Source: Clostridia bacterium (GTDB lineage Bacteria; Bacillota; Clostridia; UBA1212; UBA1255). From it: a stretch of DNA of 33,885 bases. Below are positions 1 to 11,324 of the stretch, in pieces. Numbering within the stretch: the stretch's first letter is position 1; every line of letters begins with the position of its first letter. A program made the position numbers and the translations under genes. The stretch spans positions 1-33,885 of the forward strand of contig JAGBGO010000073.1 in assembly GCA_017935905.1 (NCBI GenBank), given 5' to 3'. The notes below the pieces were generated by a model. That model was not told where the DNA came from. It was given only the letters and a program-made list of their open reading frames with translations, and ran no database searches.

Positions 1-3
1 ACG

Positions 4-411
4 TCACATTTTCTCCATAATCACGGCATCTTCATTGCCGGTATAATACCCTTTTCTTTTTCCGATGACTTGAAAACCCATTTTACCGTACAATGCTTGT
101 GCCGCAACGTTGGACGCCCGCACTTCCAGAAAAACCTTCTCTACACCCCGGTCATGCAAATGGGCGAGCACGCTCATTAGCAGTTGCTCTCCAATCCCCT
201 GTCTCCGATATGCCGGCATCACGGCAATACGAAGGAGTTCCCCTTCATCCAGGGACACCGAAGCGCAGGCATACGCGACAAGTTGCCCTTCCCGGGTAAA
301 AGTTTCCCAAACGTAATGCGGCTGTTCCAAACAAGACTGAACAACCCCCACAGACCAAGGGTCGTTAAAACAAGCCTGTTCAATTGCTGTAATCTCTTGT
401 GCTTTGTCCAT
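4..411 (-). CDS. rimI: Ribosomal-protein-alanine N-acetyltransferase, RimI family
   Basis: A 135-residue single-domain GNAT acetyltransferase. It is expected to transfer acetyl from acetyl-CoA to a protein N-terminus, classically ribosomal protein S18. The acetyl-CoA pyrophosphate loop is visible as RRQGIGEQLL at about residues 69-78, followed by LEVRASNVAAQALYGKMGF and the closing beta strand VIGKRKGYY, all typical of RimI. The length fits the family (about 140-150). It is the last gene of tsaE-tsaB-rimI, and its ATG shares one base with the tsaB stop, so translation is probably coupled. The stop TGA lies at bases 4-6, so the gene is complete. The true substrate in Firmicutes is less certain than the fold. 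Confidence 0.93.
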   Translation of the reverse strand: MDKAQEITAIEQACFNDPWSVGVVQSCLEQPHYVWETFTREGQLVAYACASVSLDEGELLRIAVMPAYRRQGIGEQLLMSVLAHLHDRGVEKVFLEVRASNVAAQALYGKMGFQVIGKRKGYYTGNEDAVIMEKM

Positions 412-1091
412 CAGCCCCAGTCCTTCATATAATCAATATCAATGGCGTTGCAGTCAAAGACAGATTTATCCGGTGCATCCCGGTAAATCGAAAAGGCTAA
501 ATTTGCCAAGTCTTCCATTTTTCCGGGATGATCCGCTGCATCCACAATGCGGCACCGCGCACCCAAACCCTGCATCAATATCTCCACGATGGTGGGATTT
601 AACGTACCGTCTCCGCACGCAAGCATTGTTTCGTTTTCAAATTCGCTTAAAAAGGCCTCCAGCGTGTCTCGTACGGGGCGAACGAATCTCGCACCGATTC
701 TTTCCTTGCCGCGGTAGAAAGCGCCGTAAGCCCTGGTATTTCGCGCGTCAATCAAAGGGCAAATAATTTCGTCTACCTGAGAGAAAGATGCCGCGATGGC
801 ATCTAACGTATTTACGCCCACCAAAGGAATGCGAAGCGCATAAGCCATAGTCTTTGCCGTCACAACGCCAATGCGAAGGCCGGTAAACGAGCCGGGGCCT
901 TTTGTGACCCCAATTAAGTCTAATTCTTTTGCCGCTATGCCGCAGTCCGCAAGAAGCGTTTCGATCGCCGGTAAAAGCTTCACGGAATGTCTCCGCTTAT
1001 CATCCACCGTAATTTCCTTTCGAAGCACACCGTCTTCTGTCAGTGCAACTCTTGCTAAATTACATGCTGTGTCTATCACTAAAATCTTCAT
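411..1091 (-). CDS. tsaB: tRNA threonylcarbamoyladenosine biosynthesis protein TsaB
   Basis: TsaB is the ASKHA-fold partner of TsaD and is needed with TsaE and TsaC to form t6A37 on ANN-decoding tRNAs in the cytoplasm. The product begins MKILVIDTA and carries the family signature GPGSFTGLRIGV at about residue 66. I place the start at the internal ATG (1089-1091), which overlaps the tsaE stop as ATGA and follows a GGAGGGGG stretch. The longer reading (MLTGGGTV...) merely translates the end of tsaE. At 226 residues it matches the usual 220-240. It lies between tsaE and rimI, a common bacterial arrangement; tsaD is not in the window. Confidence 0.95.
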   Translation of the reverse strand: MKILVIDTACNLARVALTEDGVLRKEITVDDKRRHSVKLLPAIETLLADCGIAAKELDLIGVTKGPGSFTGLRIGVVTAKTMAYALRIPLVGVNTLDAIAASFSQVDEIICPLIDARNTRAYGAFYRGKERIGARFVRPVRDTLEAFLSEFENETMLACGDGTLNPTIVEILMQGLGARCRIVDAADHPGKMEDLANLAFSIYRDAPDKSVFDCNAIDIDYMKDWG

Positions 1092-1543
1092 AACCGTTCC
1101 CCCTCCGGTAAGCAAATGGTAATTTCTCGATGATTCGGTGAAACGTGGTCCATCCGACGAATATCAATCTTAAAAATGCGGCCGGCCCGTTCTTCGATTT
1201 CCGGAATTAAATCCGCCCATTCAATGACACAGATCCCGCCCCGCTCTAAATAATCCTCAAAACCGATTTCAAACAGCTCGTCGTAAGAGCCCAATCGGTA
1301 AATATCAAAATGAATCAGCGGTATGCGTCCGCCGTCGTACTCATTTACAACGGTAAAAGTCGGGCTGGTAATGTAGTCTTCTATTTCCAGTGCCCGGGCA
1401 ATTCCCCCTGTAAAATGGGTCTTCCCTGCACCTAAGTCACCGGTAAGCAGCACAACGTCACCGGAAGCTAAGATTGCGCCCAAACGCGTTCCAAGCTGCA
1501 TGGTTTCTTCTTCCGTTGTTGTAGTGACTGTAAATGCTTCCAT
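1088..1543 (-). CDS. tsaE: tRNA threonylcarbamoyladenosine biosynthesis ATPase TsaE
   Basis: A 151-residue P-loop ATPase that supports turnover of the TsaBD complex in t6A synthesis. The Walker A motif GDLGAGKT is at about residues 36-43, followed by SPTFTVVNEY and the HFDIYRL segment typical of TsaE. The start ATG is preceded by AGAAGGAAGACT. It is the first gene of the tsaE-tsaB-rimI unit, and its stop overlaps the tsaB start. A hairpin at 1571-1602 separates it from rpsI. No separate consensus promoter is obvious in the short gap, so it may rely on read-through or on a promoter inside that gap. Confidence 0.95.
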   Translation of the reverse strand: MEAFTVTTTTEEETMQLGTRLGAILASGDVVLLTGDLGAGKTHFTGGIARALEIEDYITSPTFTVVNEYDGGRIPLIHFDIYRLGSYDELFEIGFEDYLERGGICVIEWADLIPEIEERAGRIFKIDIRRMDHVSPNHREITICLPEGERL

Positions 1544-1570
1544 AGTCTTCCTTCTTTGTCATTAGGCTAT

Positions 1571-1602
1571 AAGAACCCCGAAAGAAGCCTTCCGGGGTTC
1601 TT
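1571..1602 (-). terminator. Probable terminator after rpsI
   Basis: A 10-bp perfect inverted repeat (AAGAACCCCG / CGGGGTTCTT, 1571-1580 and 1593-1602) lies just downstream of rpsI. The uridines are mostly within the 3' arm and a long U-run is lacking, so termination may be partial and allow read-through into tsaE. Confidence 0.6.
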
Positions 1603-1634
1603 GCTGAACAAATATAAAAGTTGTAGGCGAAGAA

Positions 1635-2024
1635 TTAACGCTTGGAGAACTGAGGTGCTCTTCTTGCTTTCTTCAAACCGTACTTCTTTCTCTCCTTCAT
1701 TCTGGGGTCTCTGGTCAAGAAACCTTCCTTCTTCAGGTCAGCTCTCATCTCAGAATCCAATTCAAGAAGGGCTCTGGAAATACCGTGACGGATTGCACCG
1801 GCTTGGCCTGTGTAACCACCGCCTGCTACCTTGCAGTTTACGTCCAACTTACCGTTCATACCAACCAACTCCAAGGGCTGACGAACGATGAGTTTCAATG
1901 TTTCCAAACCGAAGTACTCATCAATGCTCTTACCGTTAATGGTAATTACGCCGGTACCGGATACAAGTTCAACTCTTGCGACCGACTTCTTTCTTCTACC
2001 TGTTGCAAAATAACGATCTGCCAT
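1635..2024 (-). CDS. rpsI: 30S ribosomal protein S9
   Basis: A 129-residue S9 protein of the 30S head. It starts [20 protein letters not shown], contains the family stretch [23 protein letters not shown] (about residues 66-88), and ends with the conserved basic tail RRAPQFSKR, whose terminal KR contacts the P-site tRNA. The length is normal (about 130). It follows rplM by 18 bases, the widespread rplM-rpsI operon order. A hairpin at 1571-1602 lies after its stop. The assignment is essentially certain. Confidence 0.98.
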   Translation of the reverse strand: MADRYFATGRRKKSVARVELVSGTGVITINGKSIDEYFGLETLKLIVRQPLELVGMNGKLDVNCKVAGGGYTGQAGAIRHGISRALLELDSEMRADLKKEGFLTRDPRMKERKKYGLKKARRAPQFSKR

Positions 2025-2042
2025 TTCTGTATCCTCCCTTCA

Positions 2043-2480
2043 TCAAATCTCGTAAACTTCCGGCTTTTGTGCCTGATGCTCATGCTCTGCGCCTGCATAA
2101 ACTTTAAGCTTTCTGAACATCTGACGACCTAAAGCGTTCTTCGGAAGCATACCGCGAACAGCTTCCTCTACAGGGAGAATGGGGTGACGAACCACCATAT
2201 CCTTGTAAGTAACCTCTTTGAGGCCACCCGGATAACCTGTGTGATGACGGTACAGTTTCTCGTTTACTTTGTTACCGGTAAGTACAACCTTGTCCGCATT
2301 GATTACGATAACGAAATCGCCCATATCCTGGTTCGGTGTATACTCGGGTTTGTGCTTACCCATCAAAATCTTAGCAACCTCTGTGGAAAGTCTTCCAAGA
2401 GTCTTGCCCTTTGCATCTATGAGATACCACTTCTTGTTGGAAGCGGCAAGATCCGCTGCCTTTGCTACATACGTTCCCAT
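2043..2480 (-). CDS. rplM: 50S ribosomal protein L13
   Basis: A 145-residue L13, an early-assembly protein of the large subunit. Diagnostic segments are [21 protein letters not shown] (about 16-36), [32 protein letters not shown] (about 80-87) and [20 protein letters not shown]. An AGTAGGAGGT ribosome binding site precedes the ATG at 2478-2480 by about ten bases. It is the first gene of rplM-rpsI. The roughly 50-base untranslated leader is short; an autoregulatory L13 leader is possible, but I could not make a convincing structure. Confidence 0.98.
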   Translation of the reverse strand: MGTYVAKAADLAASNKKWYLIDAKGKTLGRLSTEVAKILMGKHKPEYTPNQDMGDFVIVINADKVVLTGNKVNEKLYRHHTGYPGGLKEVTYKDMVVRHPILPVEEAVRGMLPKNALGRQMFRKLKVYAGAEHEHQAQKPEVYEI

Positions 2481-2533
2481 ACTTTGATTTACCTCCTACT
2501 GATAATATGCCACCCTGCGGGGCAACGATGGCT

Positions 2534-2562
2534 ATATTACCACACATTTTTTGGATGCGCAA
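2534..2562 (-). promoter_or_regulatory. Candidate rplM promoter
   Basis: On the minus strand TTGCGC (2557-2562) and TAATAT (2534-2539) are separated by 17 bases, upstream of rplM. The -35 matches consensus only at TTG and the -10 at four positions. The placement and spacing are right for the operon, but this is a moderate match. Confidence 0.5.
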
Positions 2563-2590
2563 GCCCTTTTTGCTGTAAAATCAAAATATA

Positions 2591-2670
2591 TCTCTTTTTC
2601 TTGCTATTTCTCTTTGTTTTTCTCTTTTTCTCTTTGTTTCTCACTTTTCATTTCATTTTTCTCACTCCTT
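2591..2670. repeat. Polypyrimidine/polypurine low-complexity tract
   Basis: About 90% of the 80 plus-strand bases are C or T, mostly as repeated TCTCTTTTTC and TCTCTTTGTTT units. The tract spans the gap between the amidase-domain gene and rplM and includes the last codons of the former, where the minus strand reads as repeated GAGAAAAAG. It contains no gene. Tracts of this kind can form triplex DNA, but that is inference. Confidence 0.75.
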
Positions 2671-3133
2671 GTATTTGAAGGGCTCTCAGTTGGTAAAAAT
2701 CATAGCTTTCCAACCTTCGATCCTGTGCATCATCAGAATGCGCGCATACCAGGACCGTAGGTTTTATTTGCGTAATAAGGAGCGAATGGTAGAATTGTCC
2801 ATTTTCCCGCCCCAGTTGCACCACGTCGCCCGGTTGCAAATCAGATAGCCGCGCCTCCGTTCCAAAAGGTCCCACCCCTTTGTTGGTGGTAAGAAATTGA
2901 TATAAATACTGTACACCGCTCCAAGACGCTGATCTGGACTGCAAACTATTATAATACCATCCGGTCACCGGCGTGTAATTCATCGTTTTTGAGCCGGCAA
3001 AAATGCATTGGGAAACAAAACTAGTGCAATCTCCGCCGATTTTACTGAAATCATAGTATTTGGGATTGCGGGACAGCGCCCAAGTGCGCGCGTATTGGAC
3101 CGCTTTAGATCGGTCGTAGGGTAAAATGATCAT
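2648..3133 (-). CDS. Amidase-domain (amidase_6-like) protein
   Basis: A 161-residue protein matching the putative amidase domain family (Pfam Amidase_6), cysteine-dependent hydrolase-like proteins often linked to cell-wall peptides. The probable nucleophile is in GGDCTSFVSQC near residues 33-43. Later come LQPGDVVQL and the histidine-containing FYHSLLIT, then VCAHSDDAQDR, the usual C-terminal histidine region. I choose the ATG at 3131-3133, six bases after AGAGGTG; the longer reading begins at a GTG inside that ribosome binding site. There is no signal peptide, so a cytoplasmic or spore-compartment site is likelier than secretion. It stands alone, divergent from tRNA-Val. Confidence 0.8.
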   Translation of the reverse strand: MIILPYDRSKAVQYARTWALSRNPKYYDFSKIGGDCTSFVSQCIFAGSKTMNYTPVTGWYYNSLQSRSASWSGVQYLYQFLTTNKGVGPFGTEARLSDLQPGDVVQLGRENGQFYHSLLITQIKPTVLVCAHSDDAQDRRLESYDFYQLRALQIQGVRKMK

Positions 3134-3169
3134 AAAAAACACCTCTTGCTACTGATATATGCCCGGCTC

Positions 3170-3198
3170 TTGCAGATGTTTTTAAAATATGTTATATT
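3170..3198 (+). promoter_or_regulatory. Promoter of tRNA-Val
   Basis: TTGCAG (3170-3175) and TATATT (3193-3198) with a 17-base spacer lie 12 bases before the tRNA gene, suitable for a sigma-A promoter. Confidence 0.7.
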
Positions 3199-3209
3199 AT
3201 ATTGGCTTT

Positions 3210-3286
3210 GGAAGTATAGCTCAGCTGGTTAGAGCATTCGCTTGACGTGCGAAAGGTCTAGAGTTCGAATCTCTCTACTTCCACCA
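3210..3286 (+). tRNA. tRNA-Val (anticodon GAC)
   Basis: A full cloverleaf is readable. The acceptor arm GGAAGTA pairs with TACTTCC, the D-arm is AGCTCAGCTGGTTAGAGC, and the anticodon stem TTCGC/GCGAA encloses the loop TTGACGT with anticodon GAC. The T-loop is GTTCGAATC. The 3' ACCA is encoded in the DNA. A promoter lies upstream and an 11-bp hairpin terminator follows, so it is a single-gene unit. Confidence 0.96.
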
Positions 3287-3293
3287 GAACTCG

Positions 3294-3325
3294 AAAGACC
3301 ACCTCCTTATCAGGTGGTCTTTTGC
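3294..3325 (+). terminator. Intrinsic terminator after tRNA-Val
   Basis: An 11-bp perfect stem (AAAGACCACCT at 3294-3304 with AGGTGGTCTTT at 3312-3322) has a seven-base loop and ends in TTTT. It separates the tRNA from the downstream phosphodiesterase gene. Confidence 0.88.
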
Positions 3326-3346
3326 ATTAAAAAGGAGTGTGCCACT

Positions 3347-3865
3347 ATGAAATTAATGATTGCATCGGATATTCACGGTTCTGCCCTCTATTGCGGCAAA
3401 CTTTTGGAGGCTTTTCAACAAGAGAAAGCCGATAAATTATTGCTTTTAGGCGATATTCTTTATCACGGTCCCCGAAATGCACTGCCGGAAGAATACGATC
3501 CGAAAGTCGTGGCCGCTATGCTAAATGCCATAAAAGAGCAAATTTTATGTGTTCGGGGCAATTGTGAAGCCGAAGTGGATCAAATGATGTTGGATTTTCC
3601 CGTTATGGCAGACTACGCGCTCCTCTCTTTGGACGGTATCAATTTGTACGCAACCCACGGTCATTTAGCCGAGCCGCCTATGAACCAGGGCGACGTACTG
3701 GTGAGTGGTCACACTCACGTACCCACGTGGCAGAACAGACGTTTTAATCCCGGATCTGTTTCTATTCCTAAGGAGAATTCTCACCACGGTTACATCATTT
3801 ACGCCGAAGGCACCTTCACCTGGAAAGATTTGGATGGAAACATAATACACACACGCACGTTATAA
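3347..3865 (+). CDS. YfcE/MJ0936-type metallophosphodiesterase
   Basis: A 172-residue calcineurin-like phosphoesterase of the YfcE/MJ0936 family, cytoplasmic enzymes that hydrolyse phosphodiesters in vitro with two divalent metals. Metal-binding motifs appear in family order: SDIHG near residue 7, LLGDILYHGP near 38, RGNCEAEVD near 66, THGH near 100 and SGHTHVP near 118. The ATG at 3347 follows AAAGGAGTG; the longer open frame reads back through the tRNA and is not coding. The natural substrate is not evident. No gene follows in the same direction; the A-type double hairpin lies immediately downstream. Confidence 0.9.
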   Translation: MKLMIASDIHGSALYCGKLLEAFQQEKADKLLLLGDILYHGPRNALPEEYDPKVVAAMLNAIKEQILCVRGNCEAEVDQMMLDFPVMADYALLSLDGINLYATHGHLAEPPMNQGDVLVSGHTHVPTWQNRRFNPGSVSIPKENSHHGYIIYAEGTFTWKDLDGNIIHTRTL

Positions 3866-3871
3866 GGATCA

Positions 3872-3950
3872 TTTTGGGCGCATACGCAAAAAATTTCCTA
3901 TACGACCAAAAATTGGGCGCATACGCAAAAATTTACGTATACGCCCAATT
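3872..3950. repeat. Tandem double hairpin, copy A (probable terminator)
   Basis: Two adjacent imperfect palindromes of about 38 bases. Unit one (3872-3911) runs from TTTTGGGCGCATACG to TATACGACCAAAA. Unit two (3911-3950) pairs AATTGGGCG with CGCCCAATT and inner ATAC with GTAT. On the minus strand unit two is followed by a T run, so it can terminate proS; the plus-strand phosphodiesterase gene ends just upstream. The same design recurs at 14274-14353. Confidence 0.8.
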
Positions 3951-3973
3951 TCATTTTACCATCCAACTGATTC

Positions 3974-5416
3974 TTAGTACGCCTTGCCCCAAACCACCAT
4001 TTTCTTGGCAGGTTTGCCGCAGCAAACGCACACGTCGGACAATTCCTCTTGTTCGAAAGGCATACAGCGAGAGGTTGCCTGAGTATCTTCCTTAATCTTC
4101 AGCTCACACTCTTTGTCGCCGCACCACATTGCGCGAACGAAGCCGGGTTTCTCTGCAATGATTTCCTTAAAGGTGTCATAATCCACCGCATCATAAATAC
4201 GGCTTTCACGCATTGCCAAAGCCTTCTCGTACAAAGCATCATGCAAGGTGTTCAAAAGTTCTCCTGCCTTCTCGCCGATTTCATCCAAGGAAACAATGGT
4301 CTTCTCACCGTTGTCACGGCGAACTGCCACACACTGATTCTGTTCTAAATCTCTGGGACCCACTTCAATACGAAGAGGCACGCCTTTCATTTCATACTCC
4401 GCAAACTTCCAGCCGGGCATCTTGTCGGAATCATCCAACTTCACGCGGTACTTCTTGGAAAGTTCGTCTTTCAATGCGCGGGCGCGCTCCAAAACACCTT
4501 CTTTGTGAGCTGCAATAGGAACAATAACAATTTGAATCGGTGCAACCGCCGGAGGCAATACCAAGCCGTTGTCGTCGCCGTGTACCATAATAATGGCACC
4601 GATGGTACGGGTACTAAGGCCCCAAGATGTCTGATGTACGTACTTCAAAGTATTATCCTTATCCGTATACTGAATATCAAACGCTTTTGCAAAACCGTCA
4701 CCGAAATTGTGGCTGGTAGCAGACTGCAAAGCCTTACCGTCGTGCATCATAGACTCAATGGTGTAGGTCGCTTCTGCACCGGCAAACTTCTCTTTATCTG
4801 TCTTACGACCCTTGATAACGGGAATGGCAAGCGCTTCTTTGTAGAAGTCCGCATAAACGTCCAACATACGAATGGTTTCTTCTTCCGCACCTTGTGCGTC
4901 AGCGTGAGCCGTATGGCCTTCCTGCCAATAGAATTCCAAGGAACGAAGGAAAGGACGGGTGGTCTTCTCCCAACGGCAAACGCTTACCCATTGATTATAC
5001 AATTTCGGCAAATCTCTGTAGGATTGAATCACGTGAGAATAGTGATCGCAGAACAACGTTTCAGAGGTAGGACGAACACAAAGACGCTCGGTGAGTTTCT
5101 CTTCGCCGCCATGGGTAACCCAGGCAACTTCCGGTGCAAAACCTTCAACGTGATCCTTCTCTTTTTGAAGCAGGCTTTCGGGGATGAACATAGGCATTGC
5201 CACGTTCTCGTGTCCCAAATCCTTAAAACGCTTATCCAGAAGATGCATAATGTTTTCCCAAATAGCGTAACCGTAGGGACGAAGAATCATACAACCACGA
5301 ACACTTGCGTAGTCAATCAATTCTGCTCTTAAAACAACGTCTGTATACCACTGTGTGAAATCTTCACTCATAGGCGTGATGGCTTCTACCATCTTCCCCT
5401 TATTCTTCTCTGCCAT
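3974..5416 (-). CDS. proS: Proline--tRNA ligase, archaeal/eukaryotic-type (short form)
   Basis: A 480-residue class II synthetase that charges tRNA-Pro. Its length and C-terminus mark it as the short ProS type, lacking the roughly 180-residue editing insertion of the common bacterial form. Class II motif 2 is in the [24 protein letters not shown] stretch (about 148-171), and [22 protein letters not shown] opens the anticodon-binding domain. The C-terminal zinc-type domain carries CGDKEC and CVCCGK and ends in the conserved aromatic KAY. AGGAG precedes the ATG. It is the last gene of gltX-glnS-proS, 23 bases after glnS. Lack of the insertion implies proofreading of Ala-tRNA-Pro, if any, by a separate protein. 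Confidence 0.97.
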   Translation of the reverse strand: MAEKNKGKMVEAITPMSEDFTQWYTDVVLRAELIDYASVRGCMILRPYGYAIWENIMHLLDKRFKDLGHENVAMPMFIPESLLQKEKDHVEGFAPEVAWVTHGGEEKLTERLCVRPTSETLFCDHYSHVIQSYRDLPKLYNQWVSVCRWEKTTRPFLRSLEFYWQEGHTAHADAQGAEEETIRMLDVYADFYKEALAIPVIKGRKTDKEKFAGAEATYTIESMMHDGKALQSATSHNFGDGFAKAFDIQYTDKDNTLKYVHQTSWGLSTRTIGAIIMVHGDDNGLVLPPAVAPIQIVIVPIAAHKEGVLERARALKDELSKKYRVKLDDSDKMPGWKFAEYEMKGVPLRIEVGPRDLEQNQCVAVRRDNGEKTIVSLDEIGEKAGELLNTLHDALYEKALAMRESRIYDAVDYDTFKEIIAEKPGFVRAMWCGDKECELKIKEDTQATSRCMPFEQEELSDVCVCCGKPAKKMVVWGKAY

Positions 5417-5439
5417 AATCGATCTACTCCTCTCTCGCC

Positions 5440-7110
5440 TTACGCTTTCTTTGCCCAGGTATCCTTCAAAGATACGGTGCGGTTAAACACAGGCTTTTCC
5501 TGCGTATGATCATCATCACTGCTGAAGAAGCCATTCCGAAGGAACTGGAAGTGGGCGTTCTTCTCACAAGCCGCTGCATAAGGCTCTACAAATGCATTTT
5601 TACAAACAACTAAGGACTCCGGATTCAGTTTTTCTTCCCAAGAGCGTCCGTCGGAATCATCCATGGGGGCGGGGTCGCTGAACAACTGATCGTACAAGCG
5701 AATTTCCGCAGGAACCGCATCGTGGGCGCTTACCCAGTGAATGGTTCCCTTTACCTTGCGACCCTCTAACCAACCACCGCGAGATGCAGGATCGTAGGTG
5801 GCGTGTACCACGGTTACGTTGCCCTCTGCGTCCGTCTCATAGGACTCACAGCGAACGTAGTACGCATATTTCAAACGAACTTCATTGCCGGGGAACAACC
5901 GGAAATACCCTTTCACAGGTTCTGCCATAAAGTCTGCCCGTTCGATATAAAGCTCGCCGGAGAAAGAAACTTTTCGCTTGCCCATTTCCGGATTCTCCGG
6001 ATTCACGTCCGCTTCAAATTCTTCAACCTGTCCTTCCGGATAGTTGTCGATCACCAAACGAATGGGATCCAAAACTGCGGAAGCACGGGGCGCCACTTTA
6101 TTCAAATCGTCGCGAATACAGTATTCAAGCAAGGAATAATCCACCGTGCTATTGCTGGTAGAAACGCCAACGGTCTGAATGAAATTCTTAATGGAGTTCG
6201 GCGTATAGCCGCGACGGCGAAGTCCGCACAGCGTAGGCATTCTGGGATCGTCCCAACCACTTACAATGCCGGTTTCCACCATCTGGCGAAGGTAACGCTT
6301 ACTCATCATAGTGTAAGTCAAATTTAAACGGGCAAATTCCGTCTGATTGGGCGCCGGATCAAAAGGTCCGCACTTCTCAACAACCCAGTCATACAAAGGA
6401 CGGTGGTCCTTAAACTCAATACTGCAAAGAGAATGGGTGATTCCCTCAAAAGCATCCTCCAAAGGATGGGCAAAATCGTACATAGGATAAATGCACCAAT
6501 TGTTACCGGTCTTATGGTGATGGGCGTGCAAGATTCTGTAAATAACAGGATCTCTCATGTTCATATTGGGGCTTGCCATATCAATCTTGGCGCGAAGTAC
6601 CCGAGAACCGTCTTCAAACTCCCCTGCCTTCATACGGGCAAACAAATCTAAGTTCTCCTCTACACTGCGGTCTCTGTACGGGCTGTTCTTACCGGGCTCC
6701 GTCAAAGTTCCGCGGTACTCCCGCACCTCGTCGGGGCTCAGTTCGCACACGTAGGCAAGGCCGCGCTTGATCAAGGATACGGCACATTCATACATACGGG
6801 TAAAATAGTCGGAAGCATAATACACGTCTCCCGCCCAGTCGTAACCCAGCCAGTGAATATCCTCTTTAATGGCATCTACGTACTCCGTGTCTTCCTTGCT
6901 GGGGTTGGTATCGTCAAAACGAAGGTTACACAAACCGCCGTATTTCTCCGCCGTACCGAAGTCAATGCACAAAGCCTTGGCATGTCCAATATGAAGATAG
7001 CCGTTAGGCTCCGGTGGAAAACGGGTGTGTACGGTCTTTCCGTAATAACGTCCGCCTTCTTTCAGGTCCTCGTCAATCATATCATGAATAAAGTTCGTAT
7101 TGTTCTCCAT
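5440..7110 (-). CDS. glnS: Glutamine--tRNA ligase
   Basis: A 556-residue class I synthetase that attaches glutamine directly to tRNA-Gln. The ATP-binding HIGH motif sits in [15 protein letters not shown] (about residues 32-46) and the KMSKS equivalent in MMSKRYL (about 268-274). The [10 protein letters not shown] block and the C-terminal beta-barrel anticodon region are as in bacterial GlnRS, and the length is typical. It starts five bases after the gltX stop, with a GGAGG site inside the end of gltX, so translation is probably coupled. Many Firmicutes lack GlnRS and use GatCAB, so its presence beside GltX is informative. Confidence 0.97.
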   Translation of the reverse strand: MENNTNFIHDMIDEDLKEGGRYYGKTVHTRFPPEPNGYLHIGHAKALCIDFGTAEKYGGLCNLRFDDTNPSKEDTEYVDAIKEDIHWLGYDWAGDVYYASDYFTRMYECAVSLIKRGLAYVCELSPDEVREYRGTLTEPGKNSPYRDRSVEENLDLFARMKAGEFEDGSRVLRAKIDMASPNMNMRDPVIYRILHAHHHKTGNNWCIYPMYDFAHPLEDAFEGITHSLCSIEFKDHRPLYDWVVEKCGPFDPAPNQTEFARLNLTYTMMSKRYLRQMVETGIVSGWDDPRMPTLCGLRRRGYTPNSIKNFIQTVGVSTSNSTVDYSLLEYCIRDDLNKVAPRASAVLDPIRLVIDNYPEGQVEEFEADVNPENPEMGKRKVSFSGELYIERADFMAEPVKGYFRLFPGNEVRLKYAYYVRCESYETDAEGNVTVVHATYDPASRGGWLEGRKVKGTIHWVSAHDAVPAEIRLYDQLFSDPAPMDDSDGRSWEEKLNPESLVVCKNAFVEPYAAACEKNAHFQFLRNGFFSSDDDHTQEKPVFNRTVSLKDTWAKKA

Positions 7111-7115
7111 TTTTG

Positions 7116-8582
7116 TTAGCCTCCCAGCATGTCGATACCGATTTCAATTCGACGAATGGTTTCTGTCTGTCCTAAAATTTCTGCAAGCTCCGTTGCACCG
7201 CCCGGGCTTACGTCACGGCCGGAAAGCGCCGTACGAAGGGGCCACAGCAGTTGACTGTTCTTCATTTCAATAGTGCCGGCAAGTCCGCAAATTTCACCGT
7301 ACAAGTCATTGGAAGCCCAAACACCTTTGTAATTTTGGAAGAAACGAAGCAACTCTTTCAGCGCTACCAAGGAATTCTCCTCGTCCGTCTTCATCTTCTT
7401 GTGGCAGAACAGCACCGTGTCATAATCCGGTAAATTGCCAAAGAAAGAAATACGCTCCGGAATATCACTCAGAATAACGGTTCTGGGCTGTACAAGGCCG
7501 GCAATCTTGGTAAGCACGGCTTCATCGGCTGCCAATTCCTCCCCTAAACCTTCCGTAAGCCAAGGCTTCGCAGCCTCTAAGAAAGCCTTCGGACTCATAC
7601 GGCGGATGTACTCCCCGTTCATCCATTTTAACTTCTCAATATCGAAGATCGCCGGAGATTTGGAAAGACCGTCCAGGGTAAAAGCCTTCTCAAGTTCTGC
7701 CAGTGTAAAGAACTCTTCGCTGCCTCCCGGGCTCCATCCAAGAAGGGCAATATAATTCAAAATCGCTTCAACCAAGTACCCCTTGTCCACTAAGTCCAAA
7801 AAAGAAGCATCGCCGTTTCGCTTAGAAAGTTTCTGGTGAGCGTCTTTCATAATAGGCGGCAAATGGATGTAGGTGGGAATCTCCCAACCGAAAGCCTCGT
7901 ACAGTTTATTGTACTTGGGCGTCGAAGACAAATATTCGTTTCCACGTACTACGTGGGTAATCTTCATCAAATGGTCATCTACCACGTTTGCAAAATTGTA
8001 CGTAGGCAAGCCATCGGACTTCAAAAGCACCTGATCATCCAAAGTCTTGTTCTCCACGGTAATATCCCCGTATACAAGGTCGCTGAAAGTGGTCGTGCCG
8101 TCTACCGGCATCTTTTGACGAATAACGTAAGGCACACCGGCCTTCAAATTTGCCTCAATTTCCTCTTTCGACAAATTCCGGCAATGGCGGTCATAGTTAA
8201 AAGACGTACCCAACTGGCTGTCCCCTGTCTTTAAGGAATCCAAACGCTCTTTGGTGCAGAAGCAGTAGTAGGCATGTCCGCTTTCCACTAACTTCACCGC
8301 ATACTCTTTATATAAATTCCGGCGCTGGCTCTGGATATAAGGGCCGTACGCCCCTTCTTTGCCGGGACCTTCATCAAAACCGATGCCCGTGAGCGCCAGC
8401 GTGTTAAACACAGCGTCCATAGCGCCCTCTACGTAGCGCTCTTGGTCCGTATCTTCAATACGCAGCACAAAGGTACCGTCGTTTACCCGCGCAATTAAAT
8501 ACTCATATAAACATGTACGGAGATTTCCGATATGCATATAGCCCGTCGGGCTGGGTGCAAAACGTGTTCTTACATTCTCCAT
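7116..8582 (-). CDS. gltX: Glutamate--tRNA ligase
   Basis: A 488-residue class I synthetase producing Glu-tRNA-Glu. It opens with [17 protein letters not shown] (HIGH region) and has [11 protein letters not shown] (KMSKS region) near residue 253. The [17 protein letters not shown] segment separates it from GlnRS, which has [10 protein letters not shown]. The start ATG follows AAGGGGAATTTTTTC. A strong promoter overlaps the end of ligA directly upstream, making this the first gene of gltX-glnS-proS. The leader of about 35 bases is too short for a T-box. Whether it is discriminating (Glu only) or also charges tRNA-Gln cannot be told from motifs alone; the presence of glnS suggests discriminating. 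Confidence 0.97.
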   Translation of the reverse strand: MENVRTRFAPSPTGYMHIGNLRTCLYEYLIARVNDGTFVLRIEDTDQERYVEGAMDAVFNTLALTGIGFDEGPGKEGAYGPYIQSQRRNLYKEYAVKLVESGHAYYCFCTKERLDSLKTGDSQLGTSFNYDRHCRNLSKEEIEANLKAGVPYVIRQKMPVDGTTTFSDLVYGDITVENKTLDDQVLLKSDGLPTYNFANVVDDHLMKITHVVRGNEYLSSTPKYNKLYEAFGWEIPTYIHLPPIMKDAHQKLSKRNGDASFLDLVDKGYLVEAILNYIALLGWSPGGSEEFFTLAELEKAFTLDGLSKSPAIFDIEKLKWMNGEYIRRMSPKAFLEAAKPWLTEGLGEELAADEAVLTKIAGLVQPRTVILSDIPERISFFGNLPDYDTVLFCHKKMKTDEENSLVALKELLRFFQNYKGVWASNDLYGEICGLAGTIEMKNSQLLWPLRTALSGRDVSPGGATELAEILGQTETIRRIEIGIDMLGG

Positions 8583-8622
8583 GAAAAAATTCCCCTTCCG
8601 GTGGTAAAATATTCATTCGATT

Positions 8623-11312
<2,690 letters not shown>

Positions 11313-11324
11313 TGCGCAACCTCC

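Noticed and set aside
3242-3346. Upstream extension of the phosphodiesterase
   Set aside because: The extra codons lie in tRNA-Val and its terminator; a ribosome binding site precedes the ATG at 3347.
4505-5332. 275-residue plus-strand open frame opposite proS
   Set aside because: A shadow of the ProRS reading frame, with no homologous pattern and no ribosome binding site.
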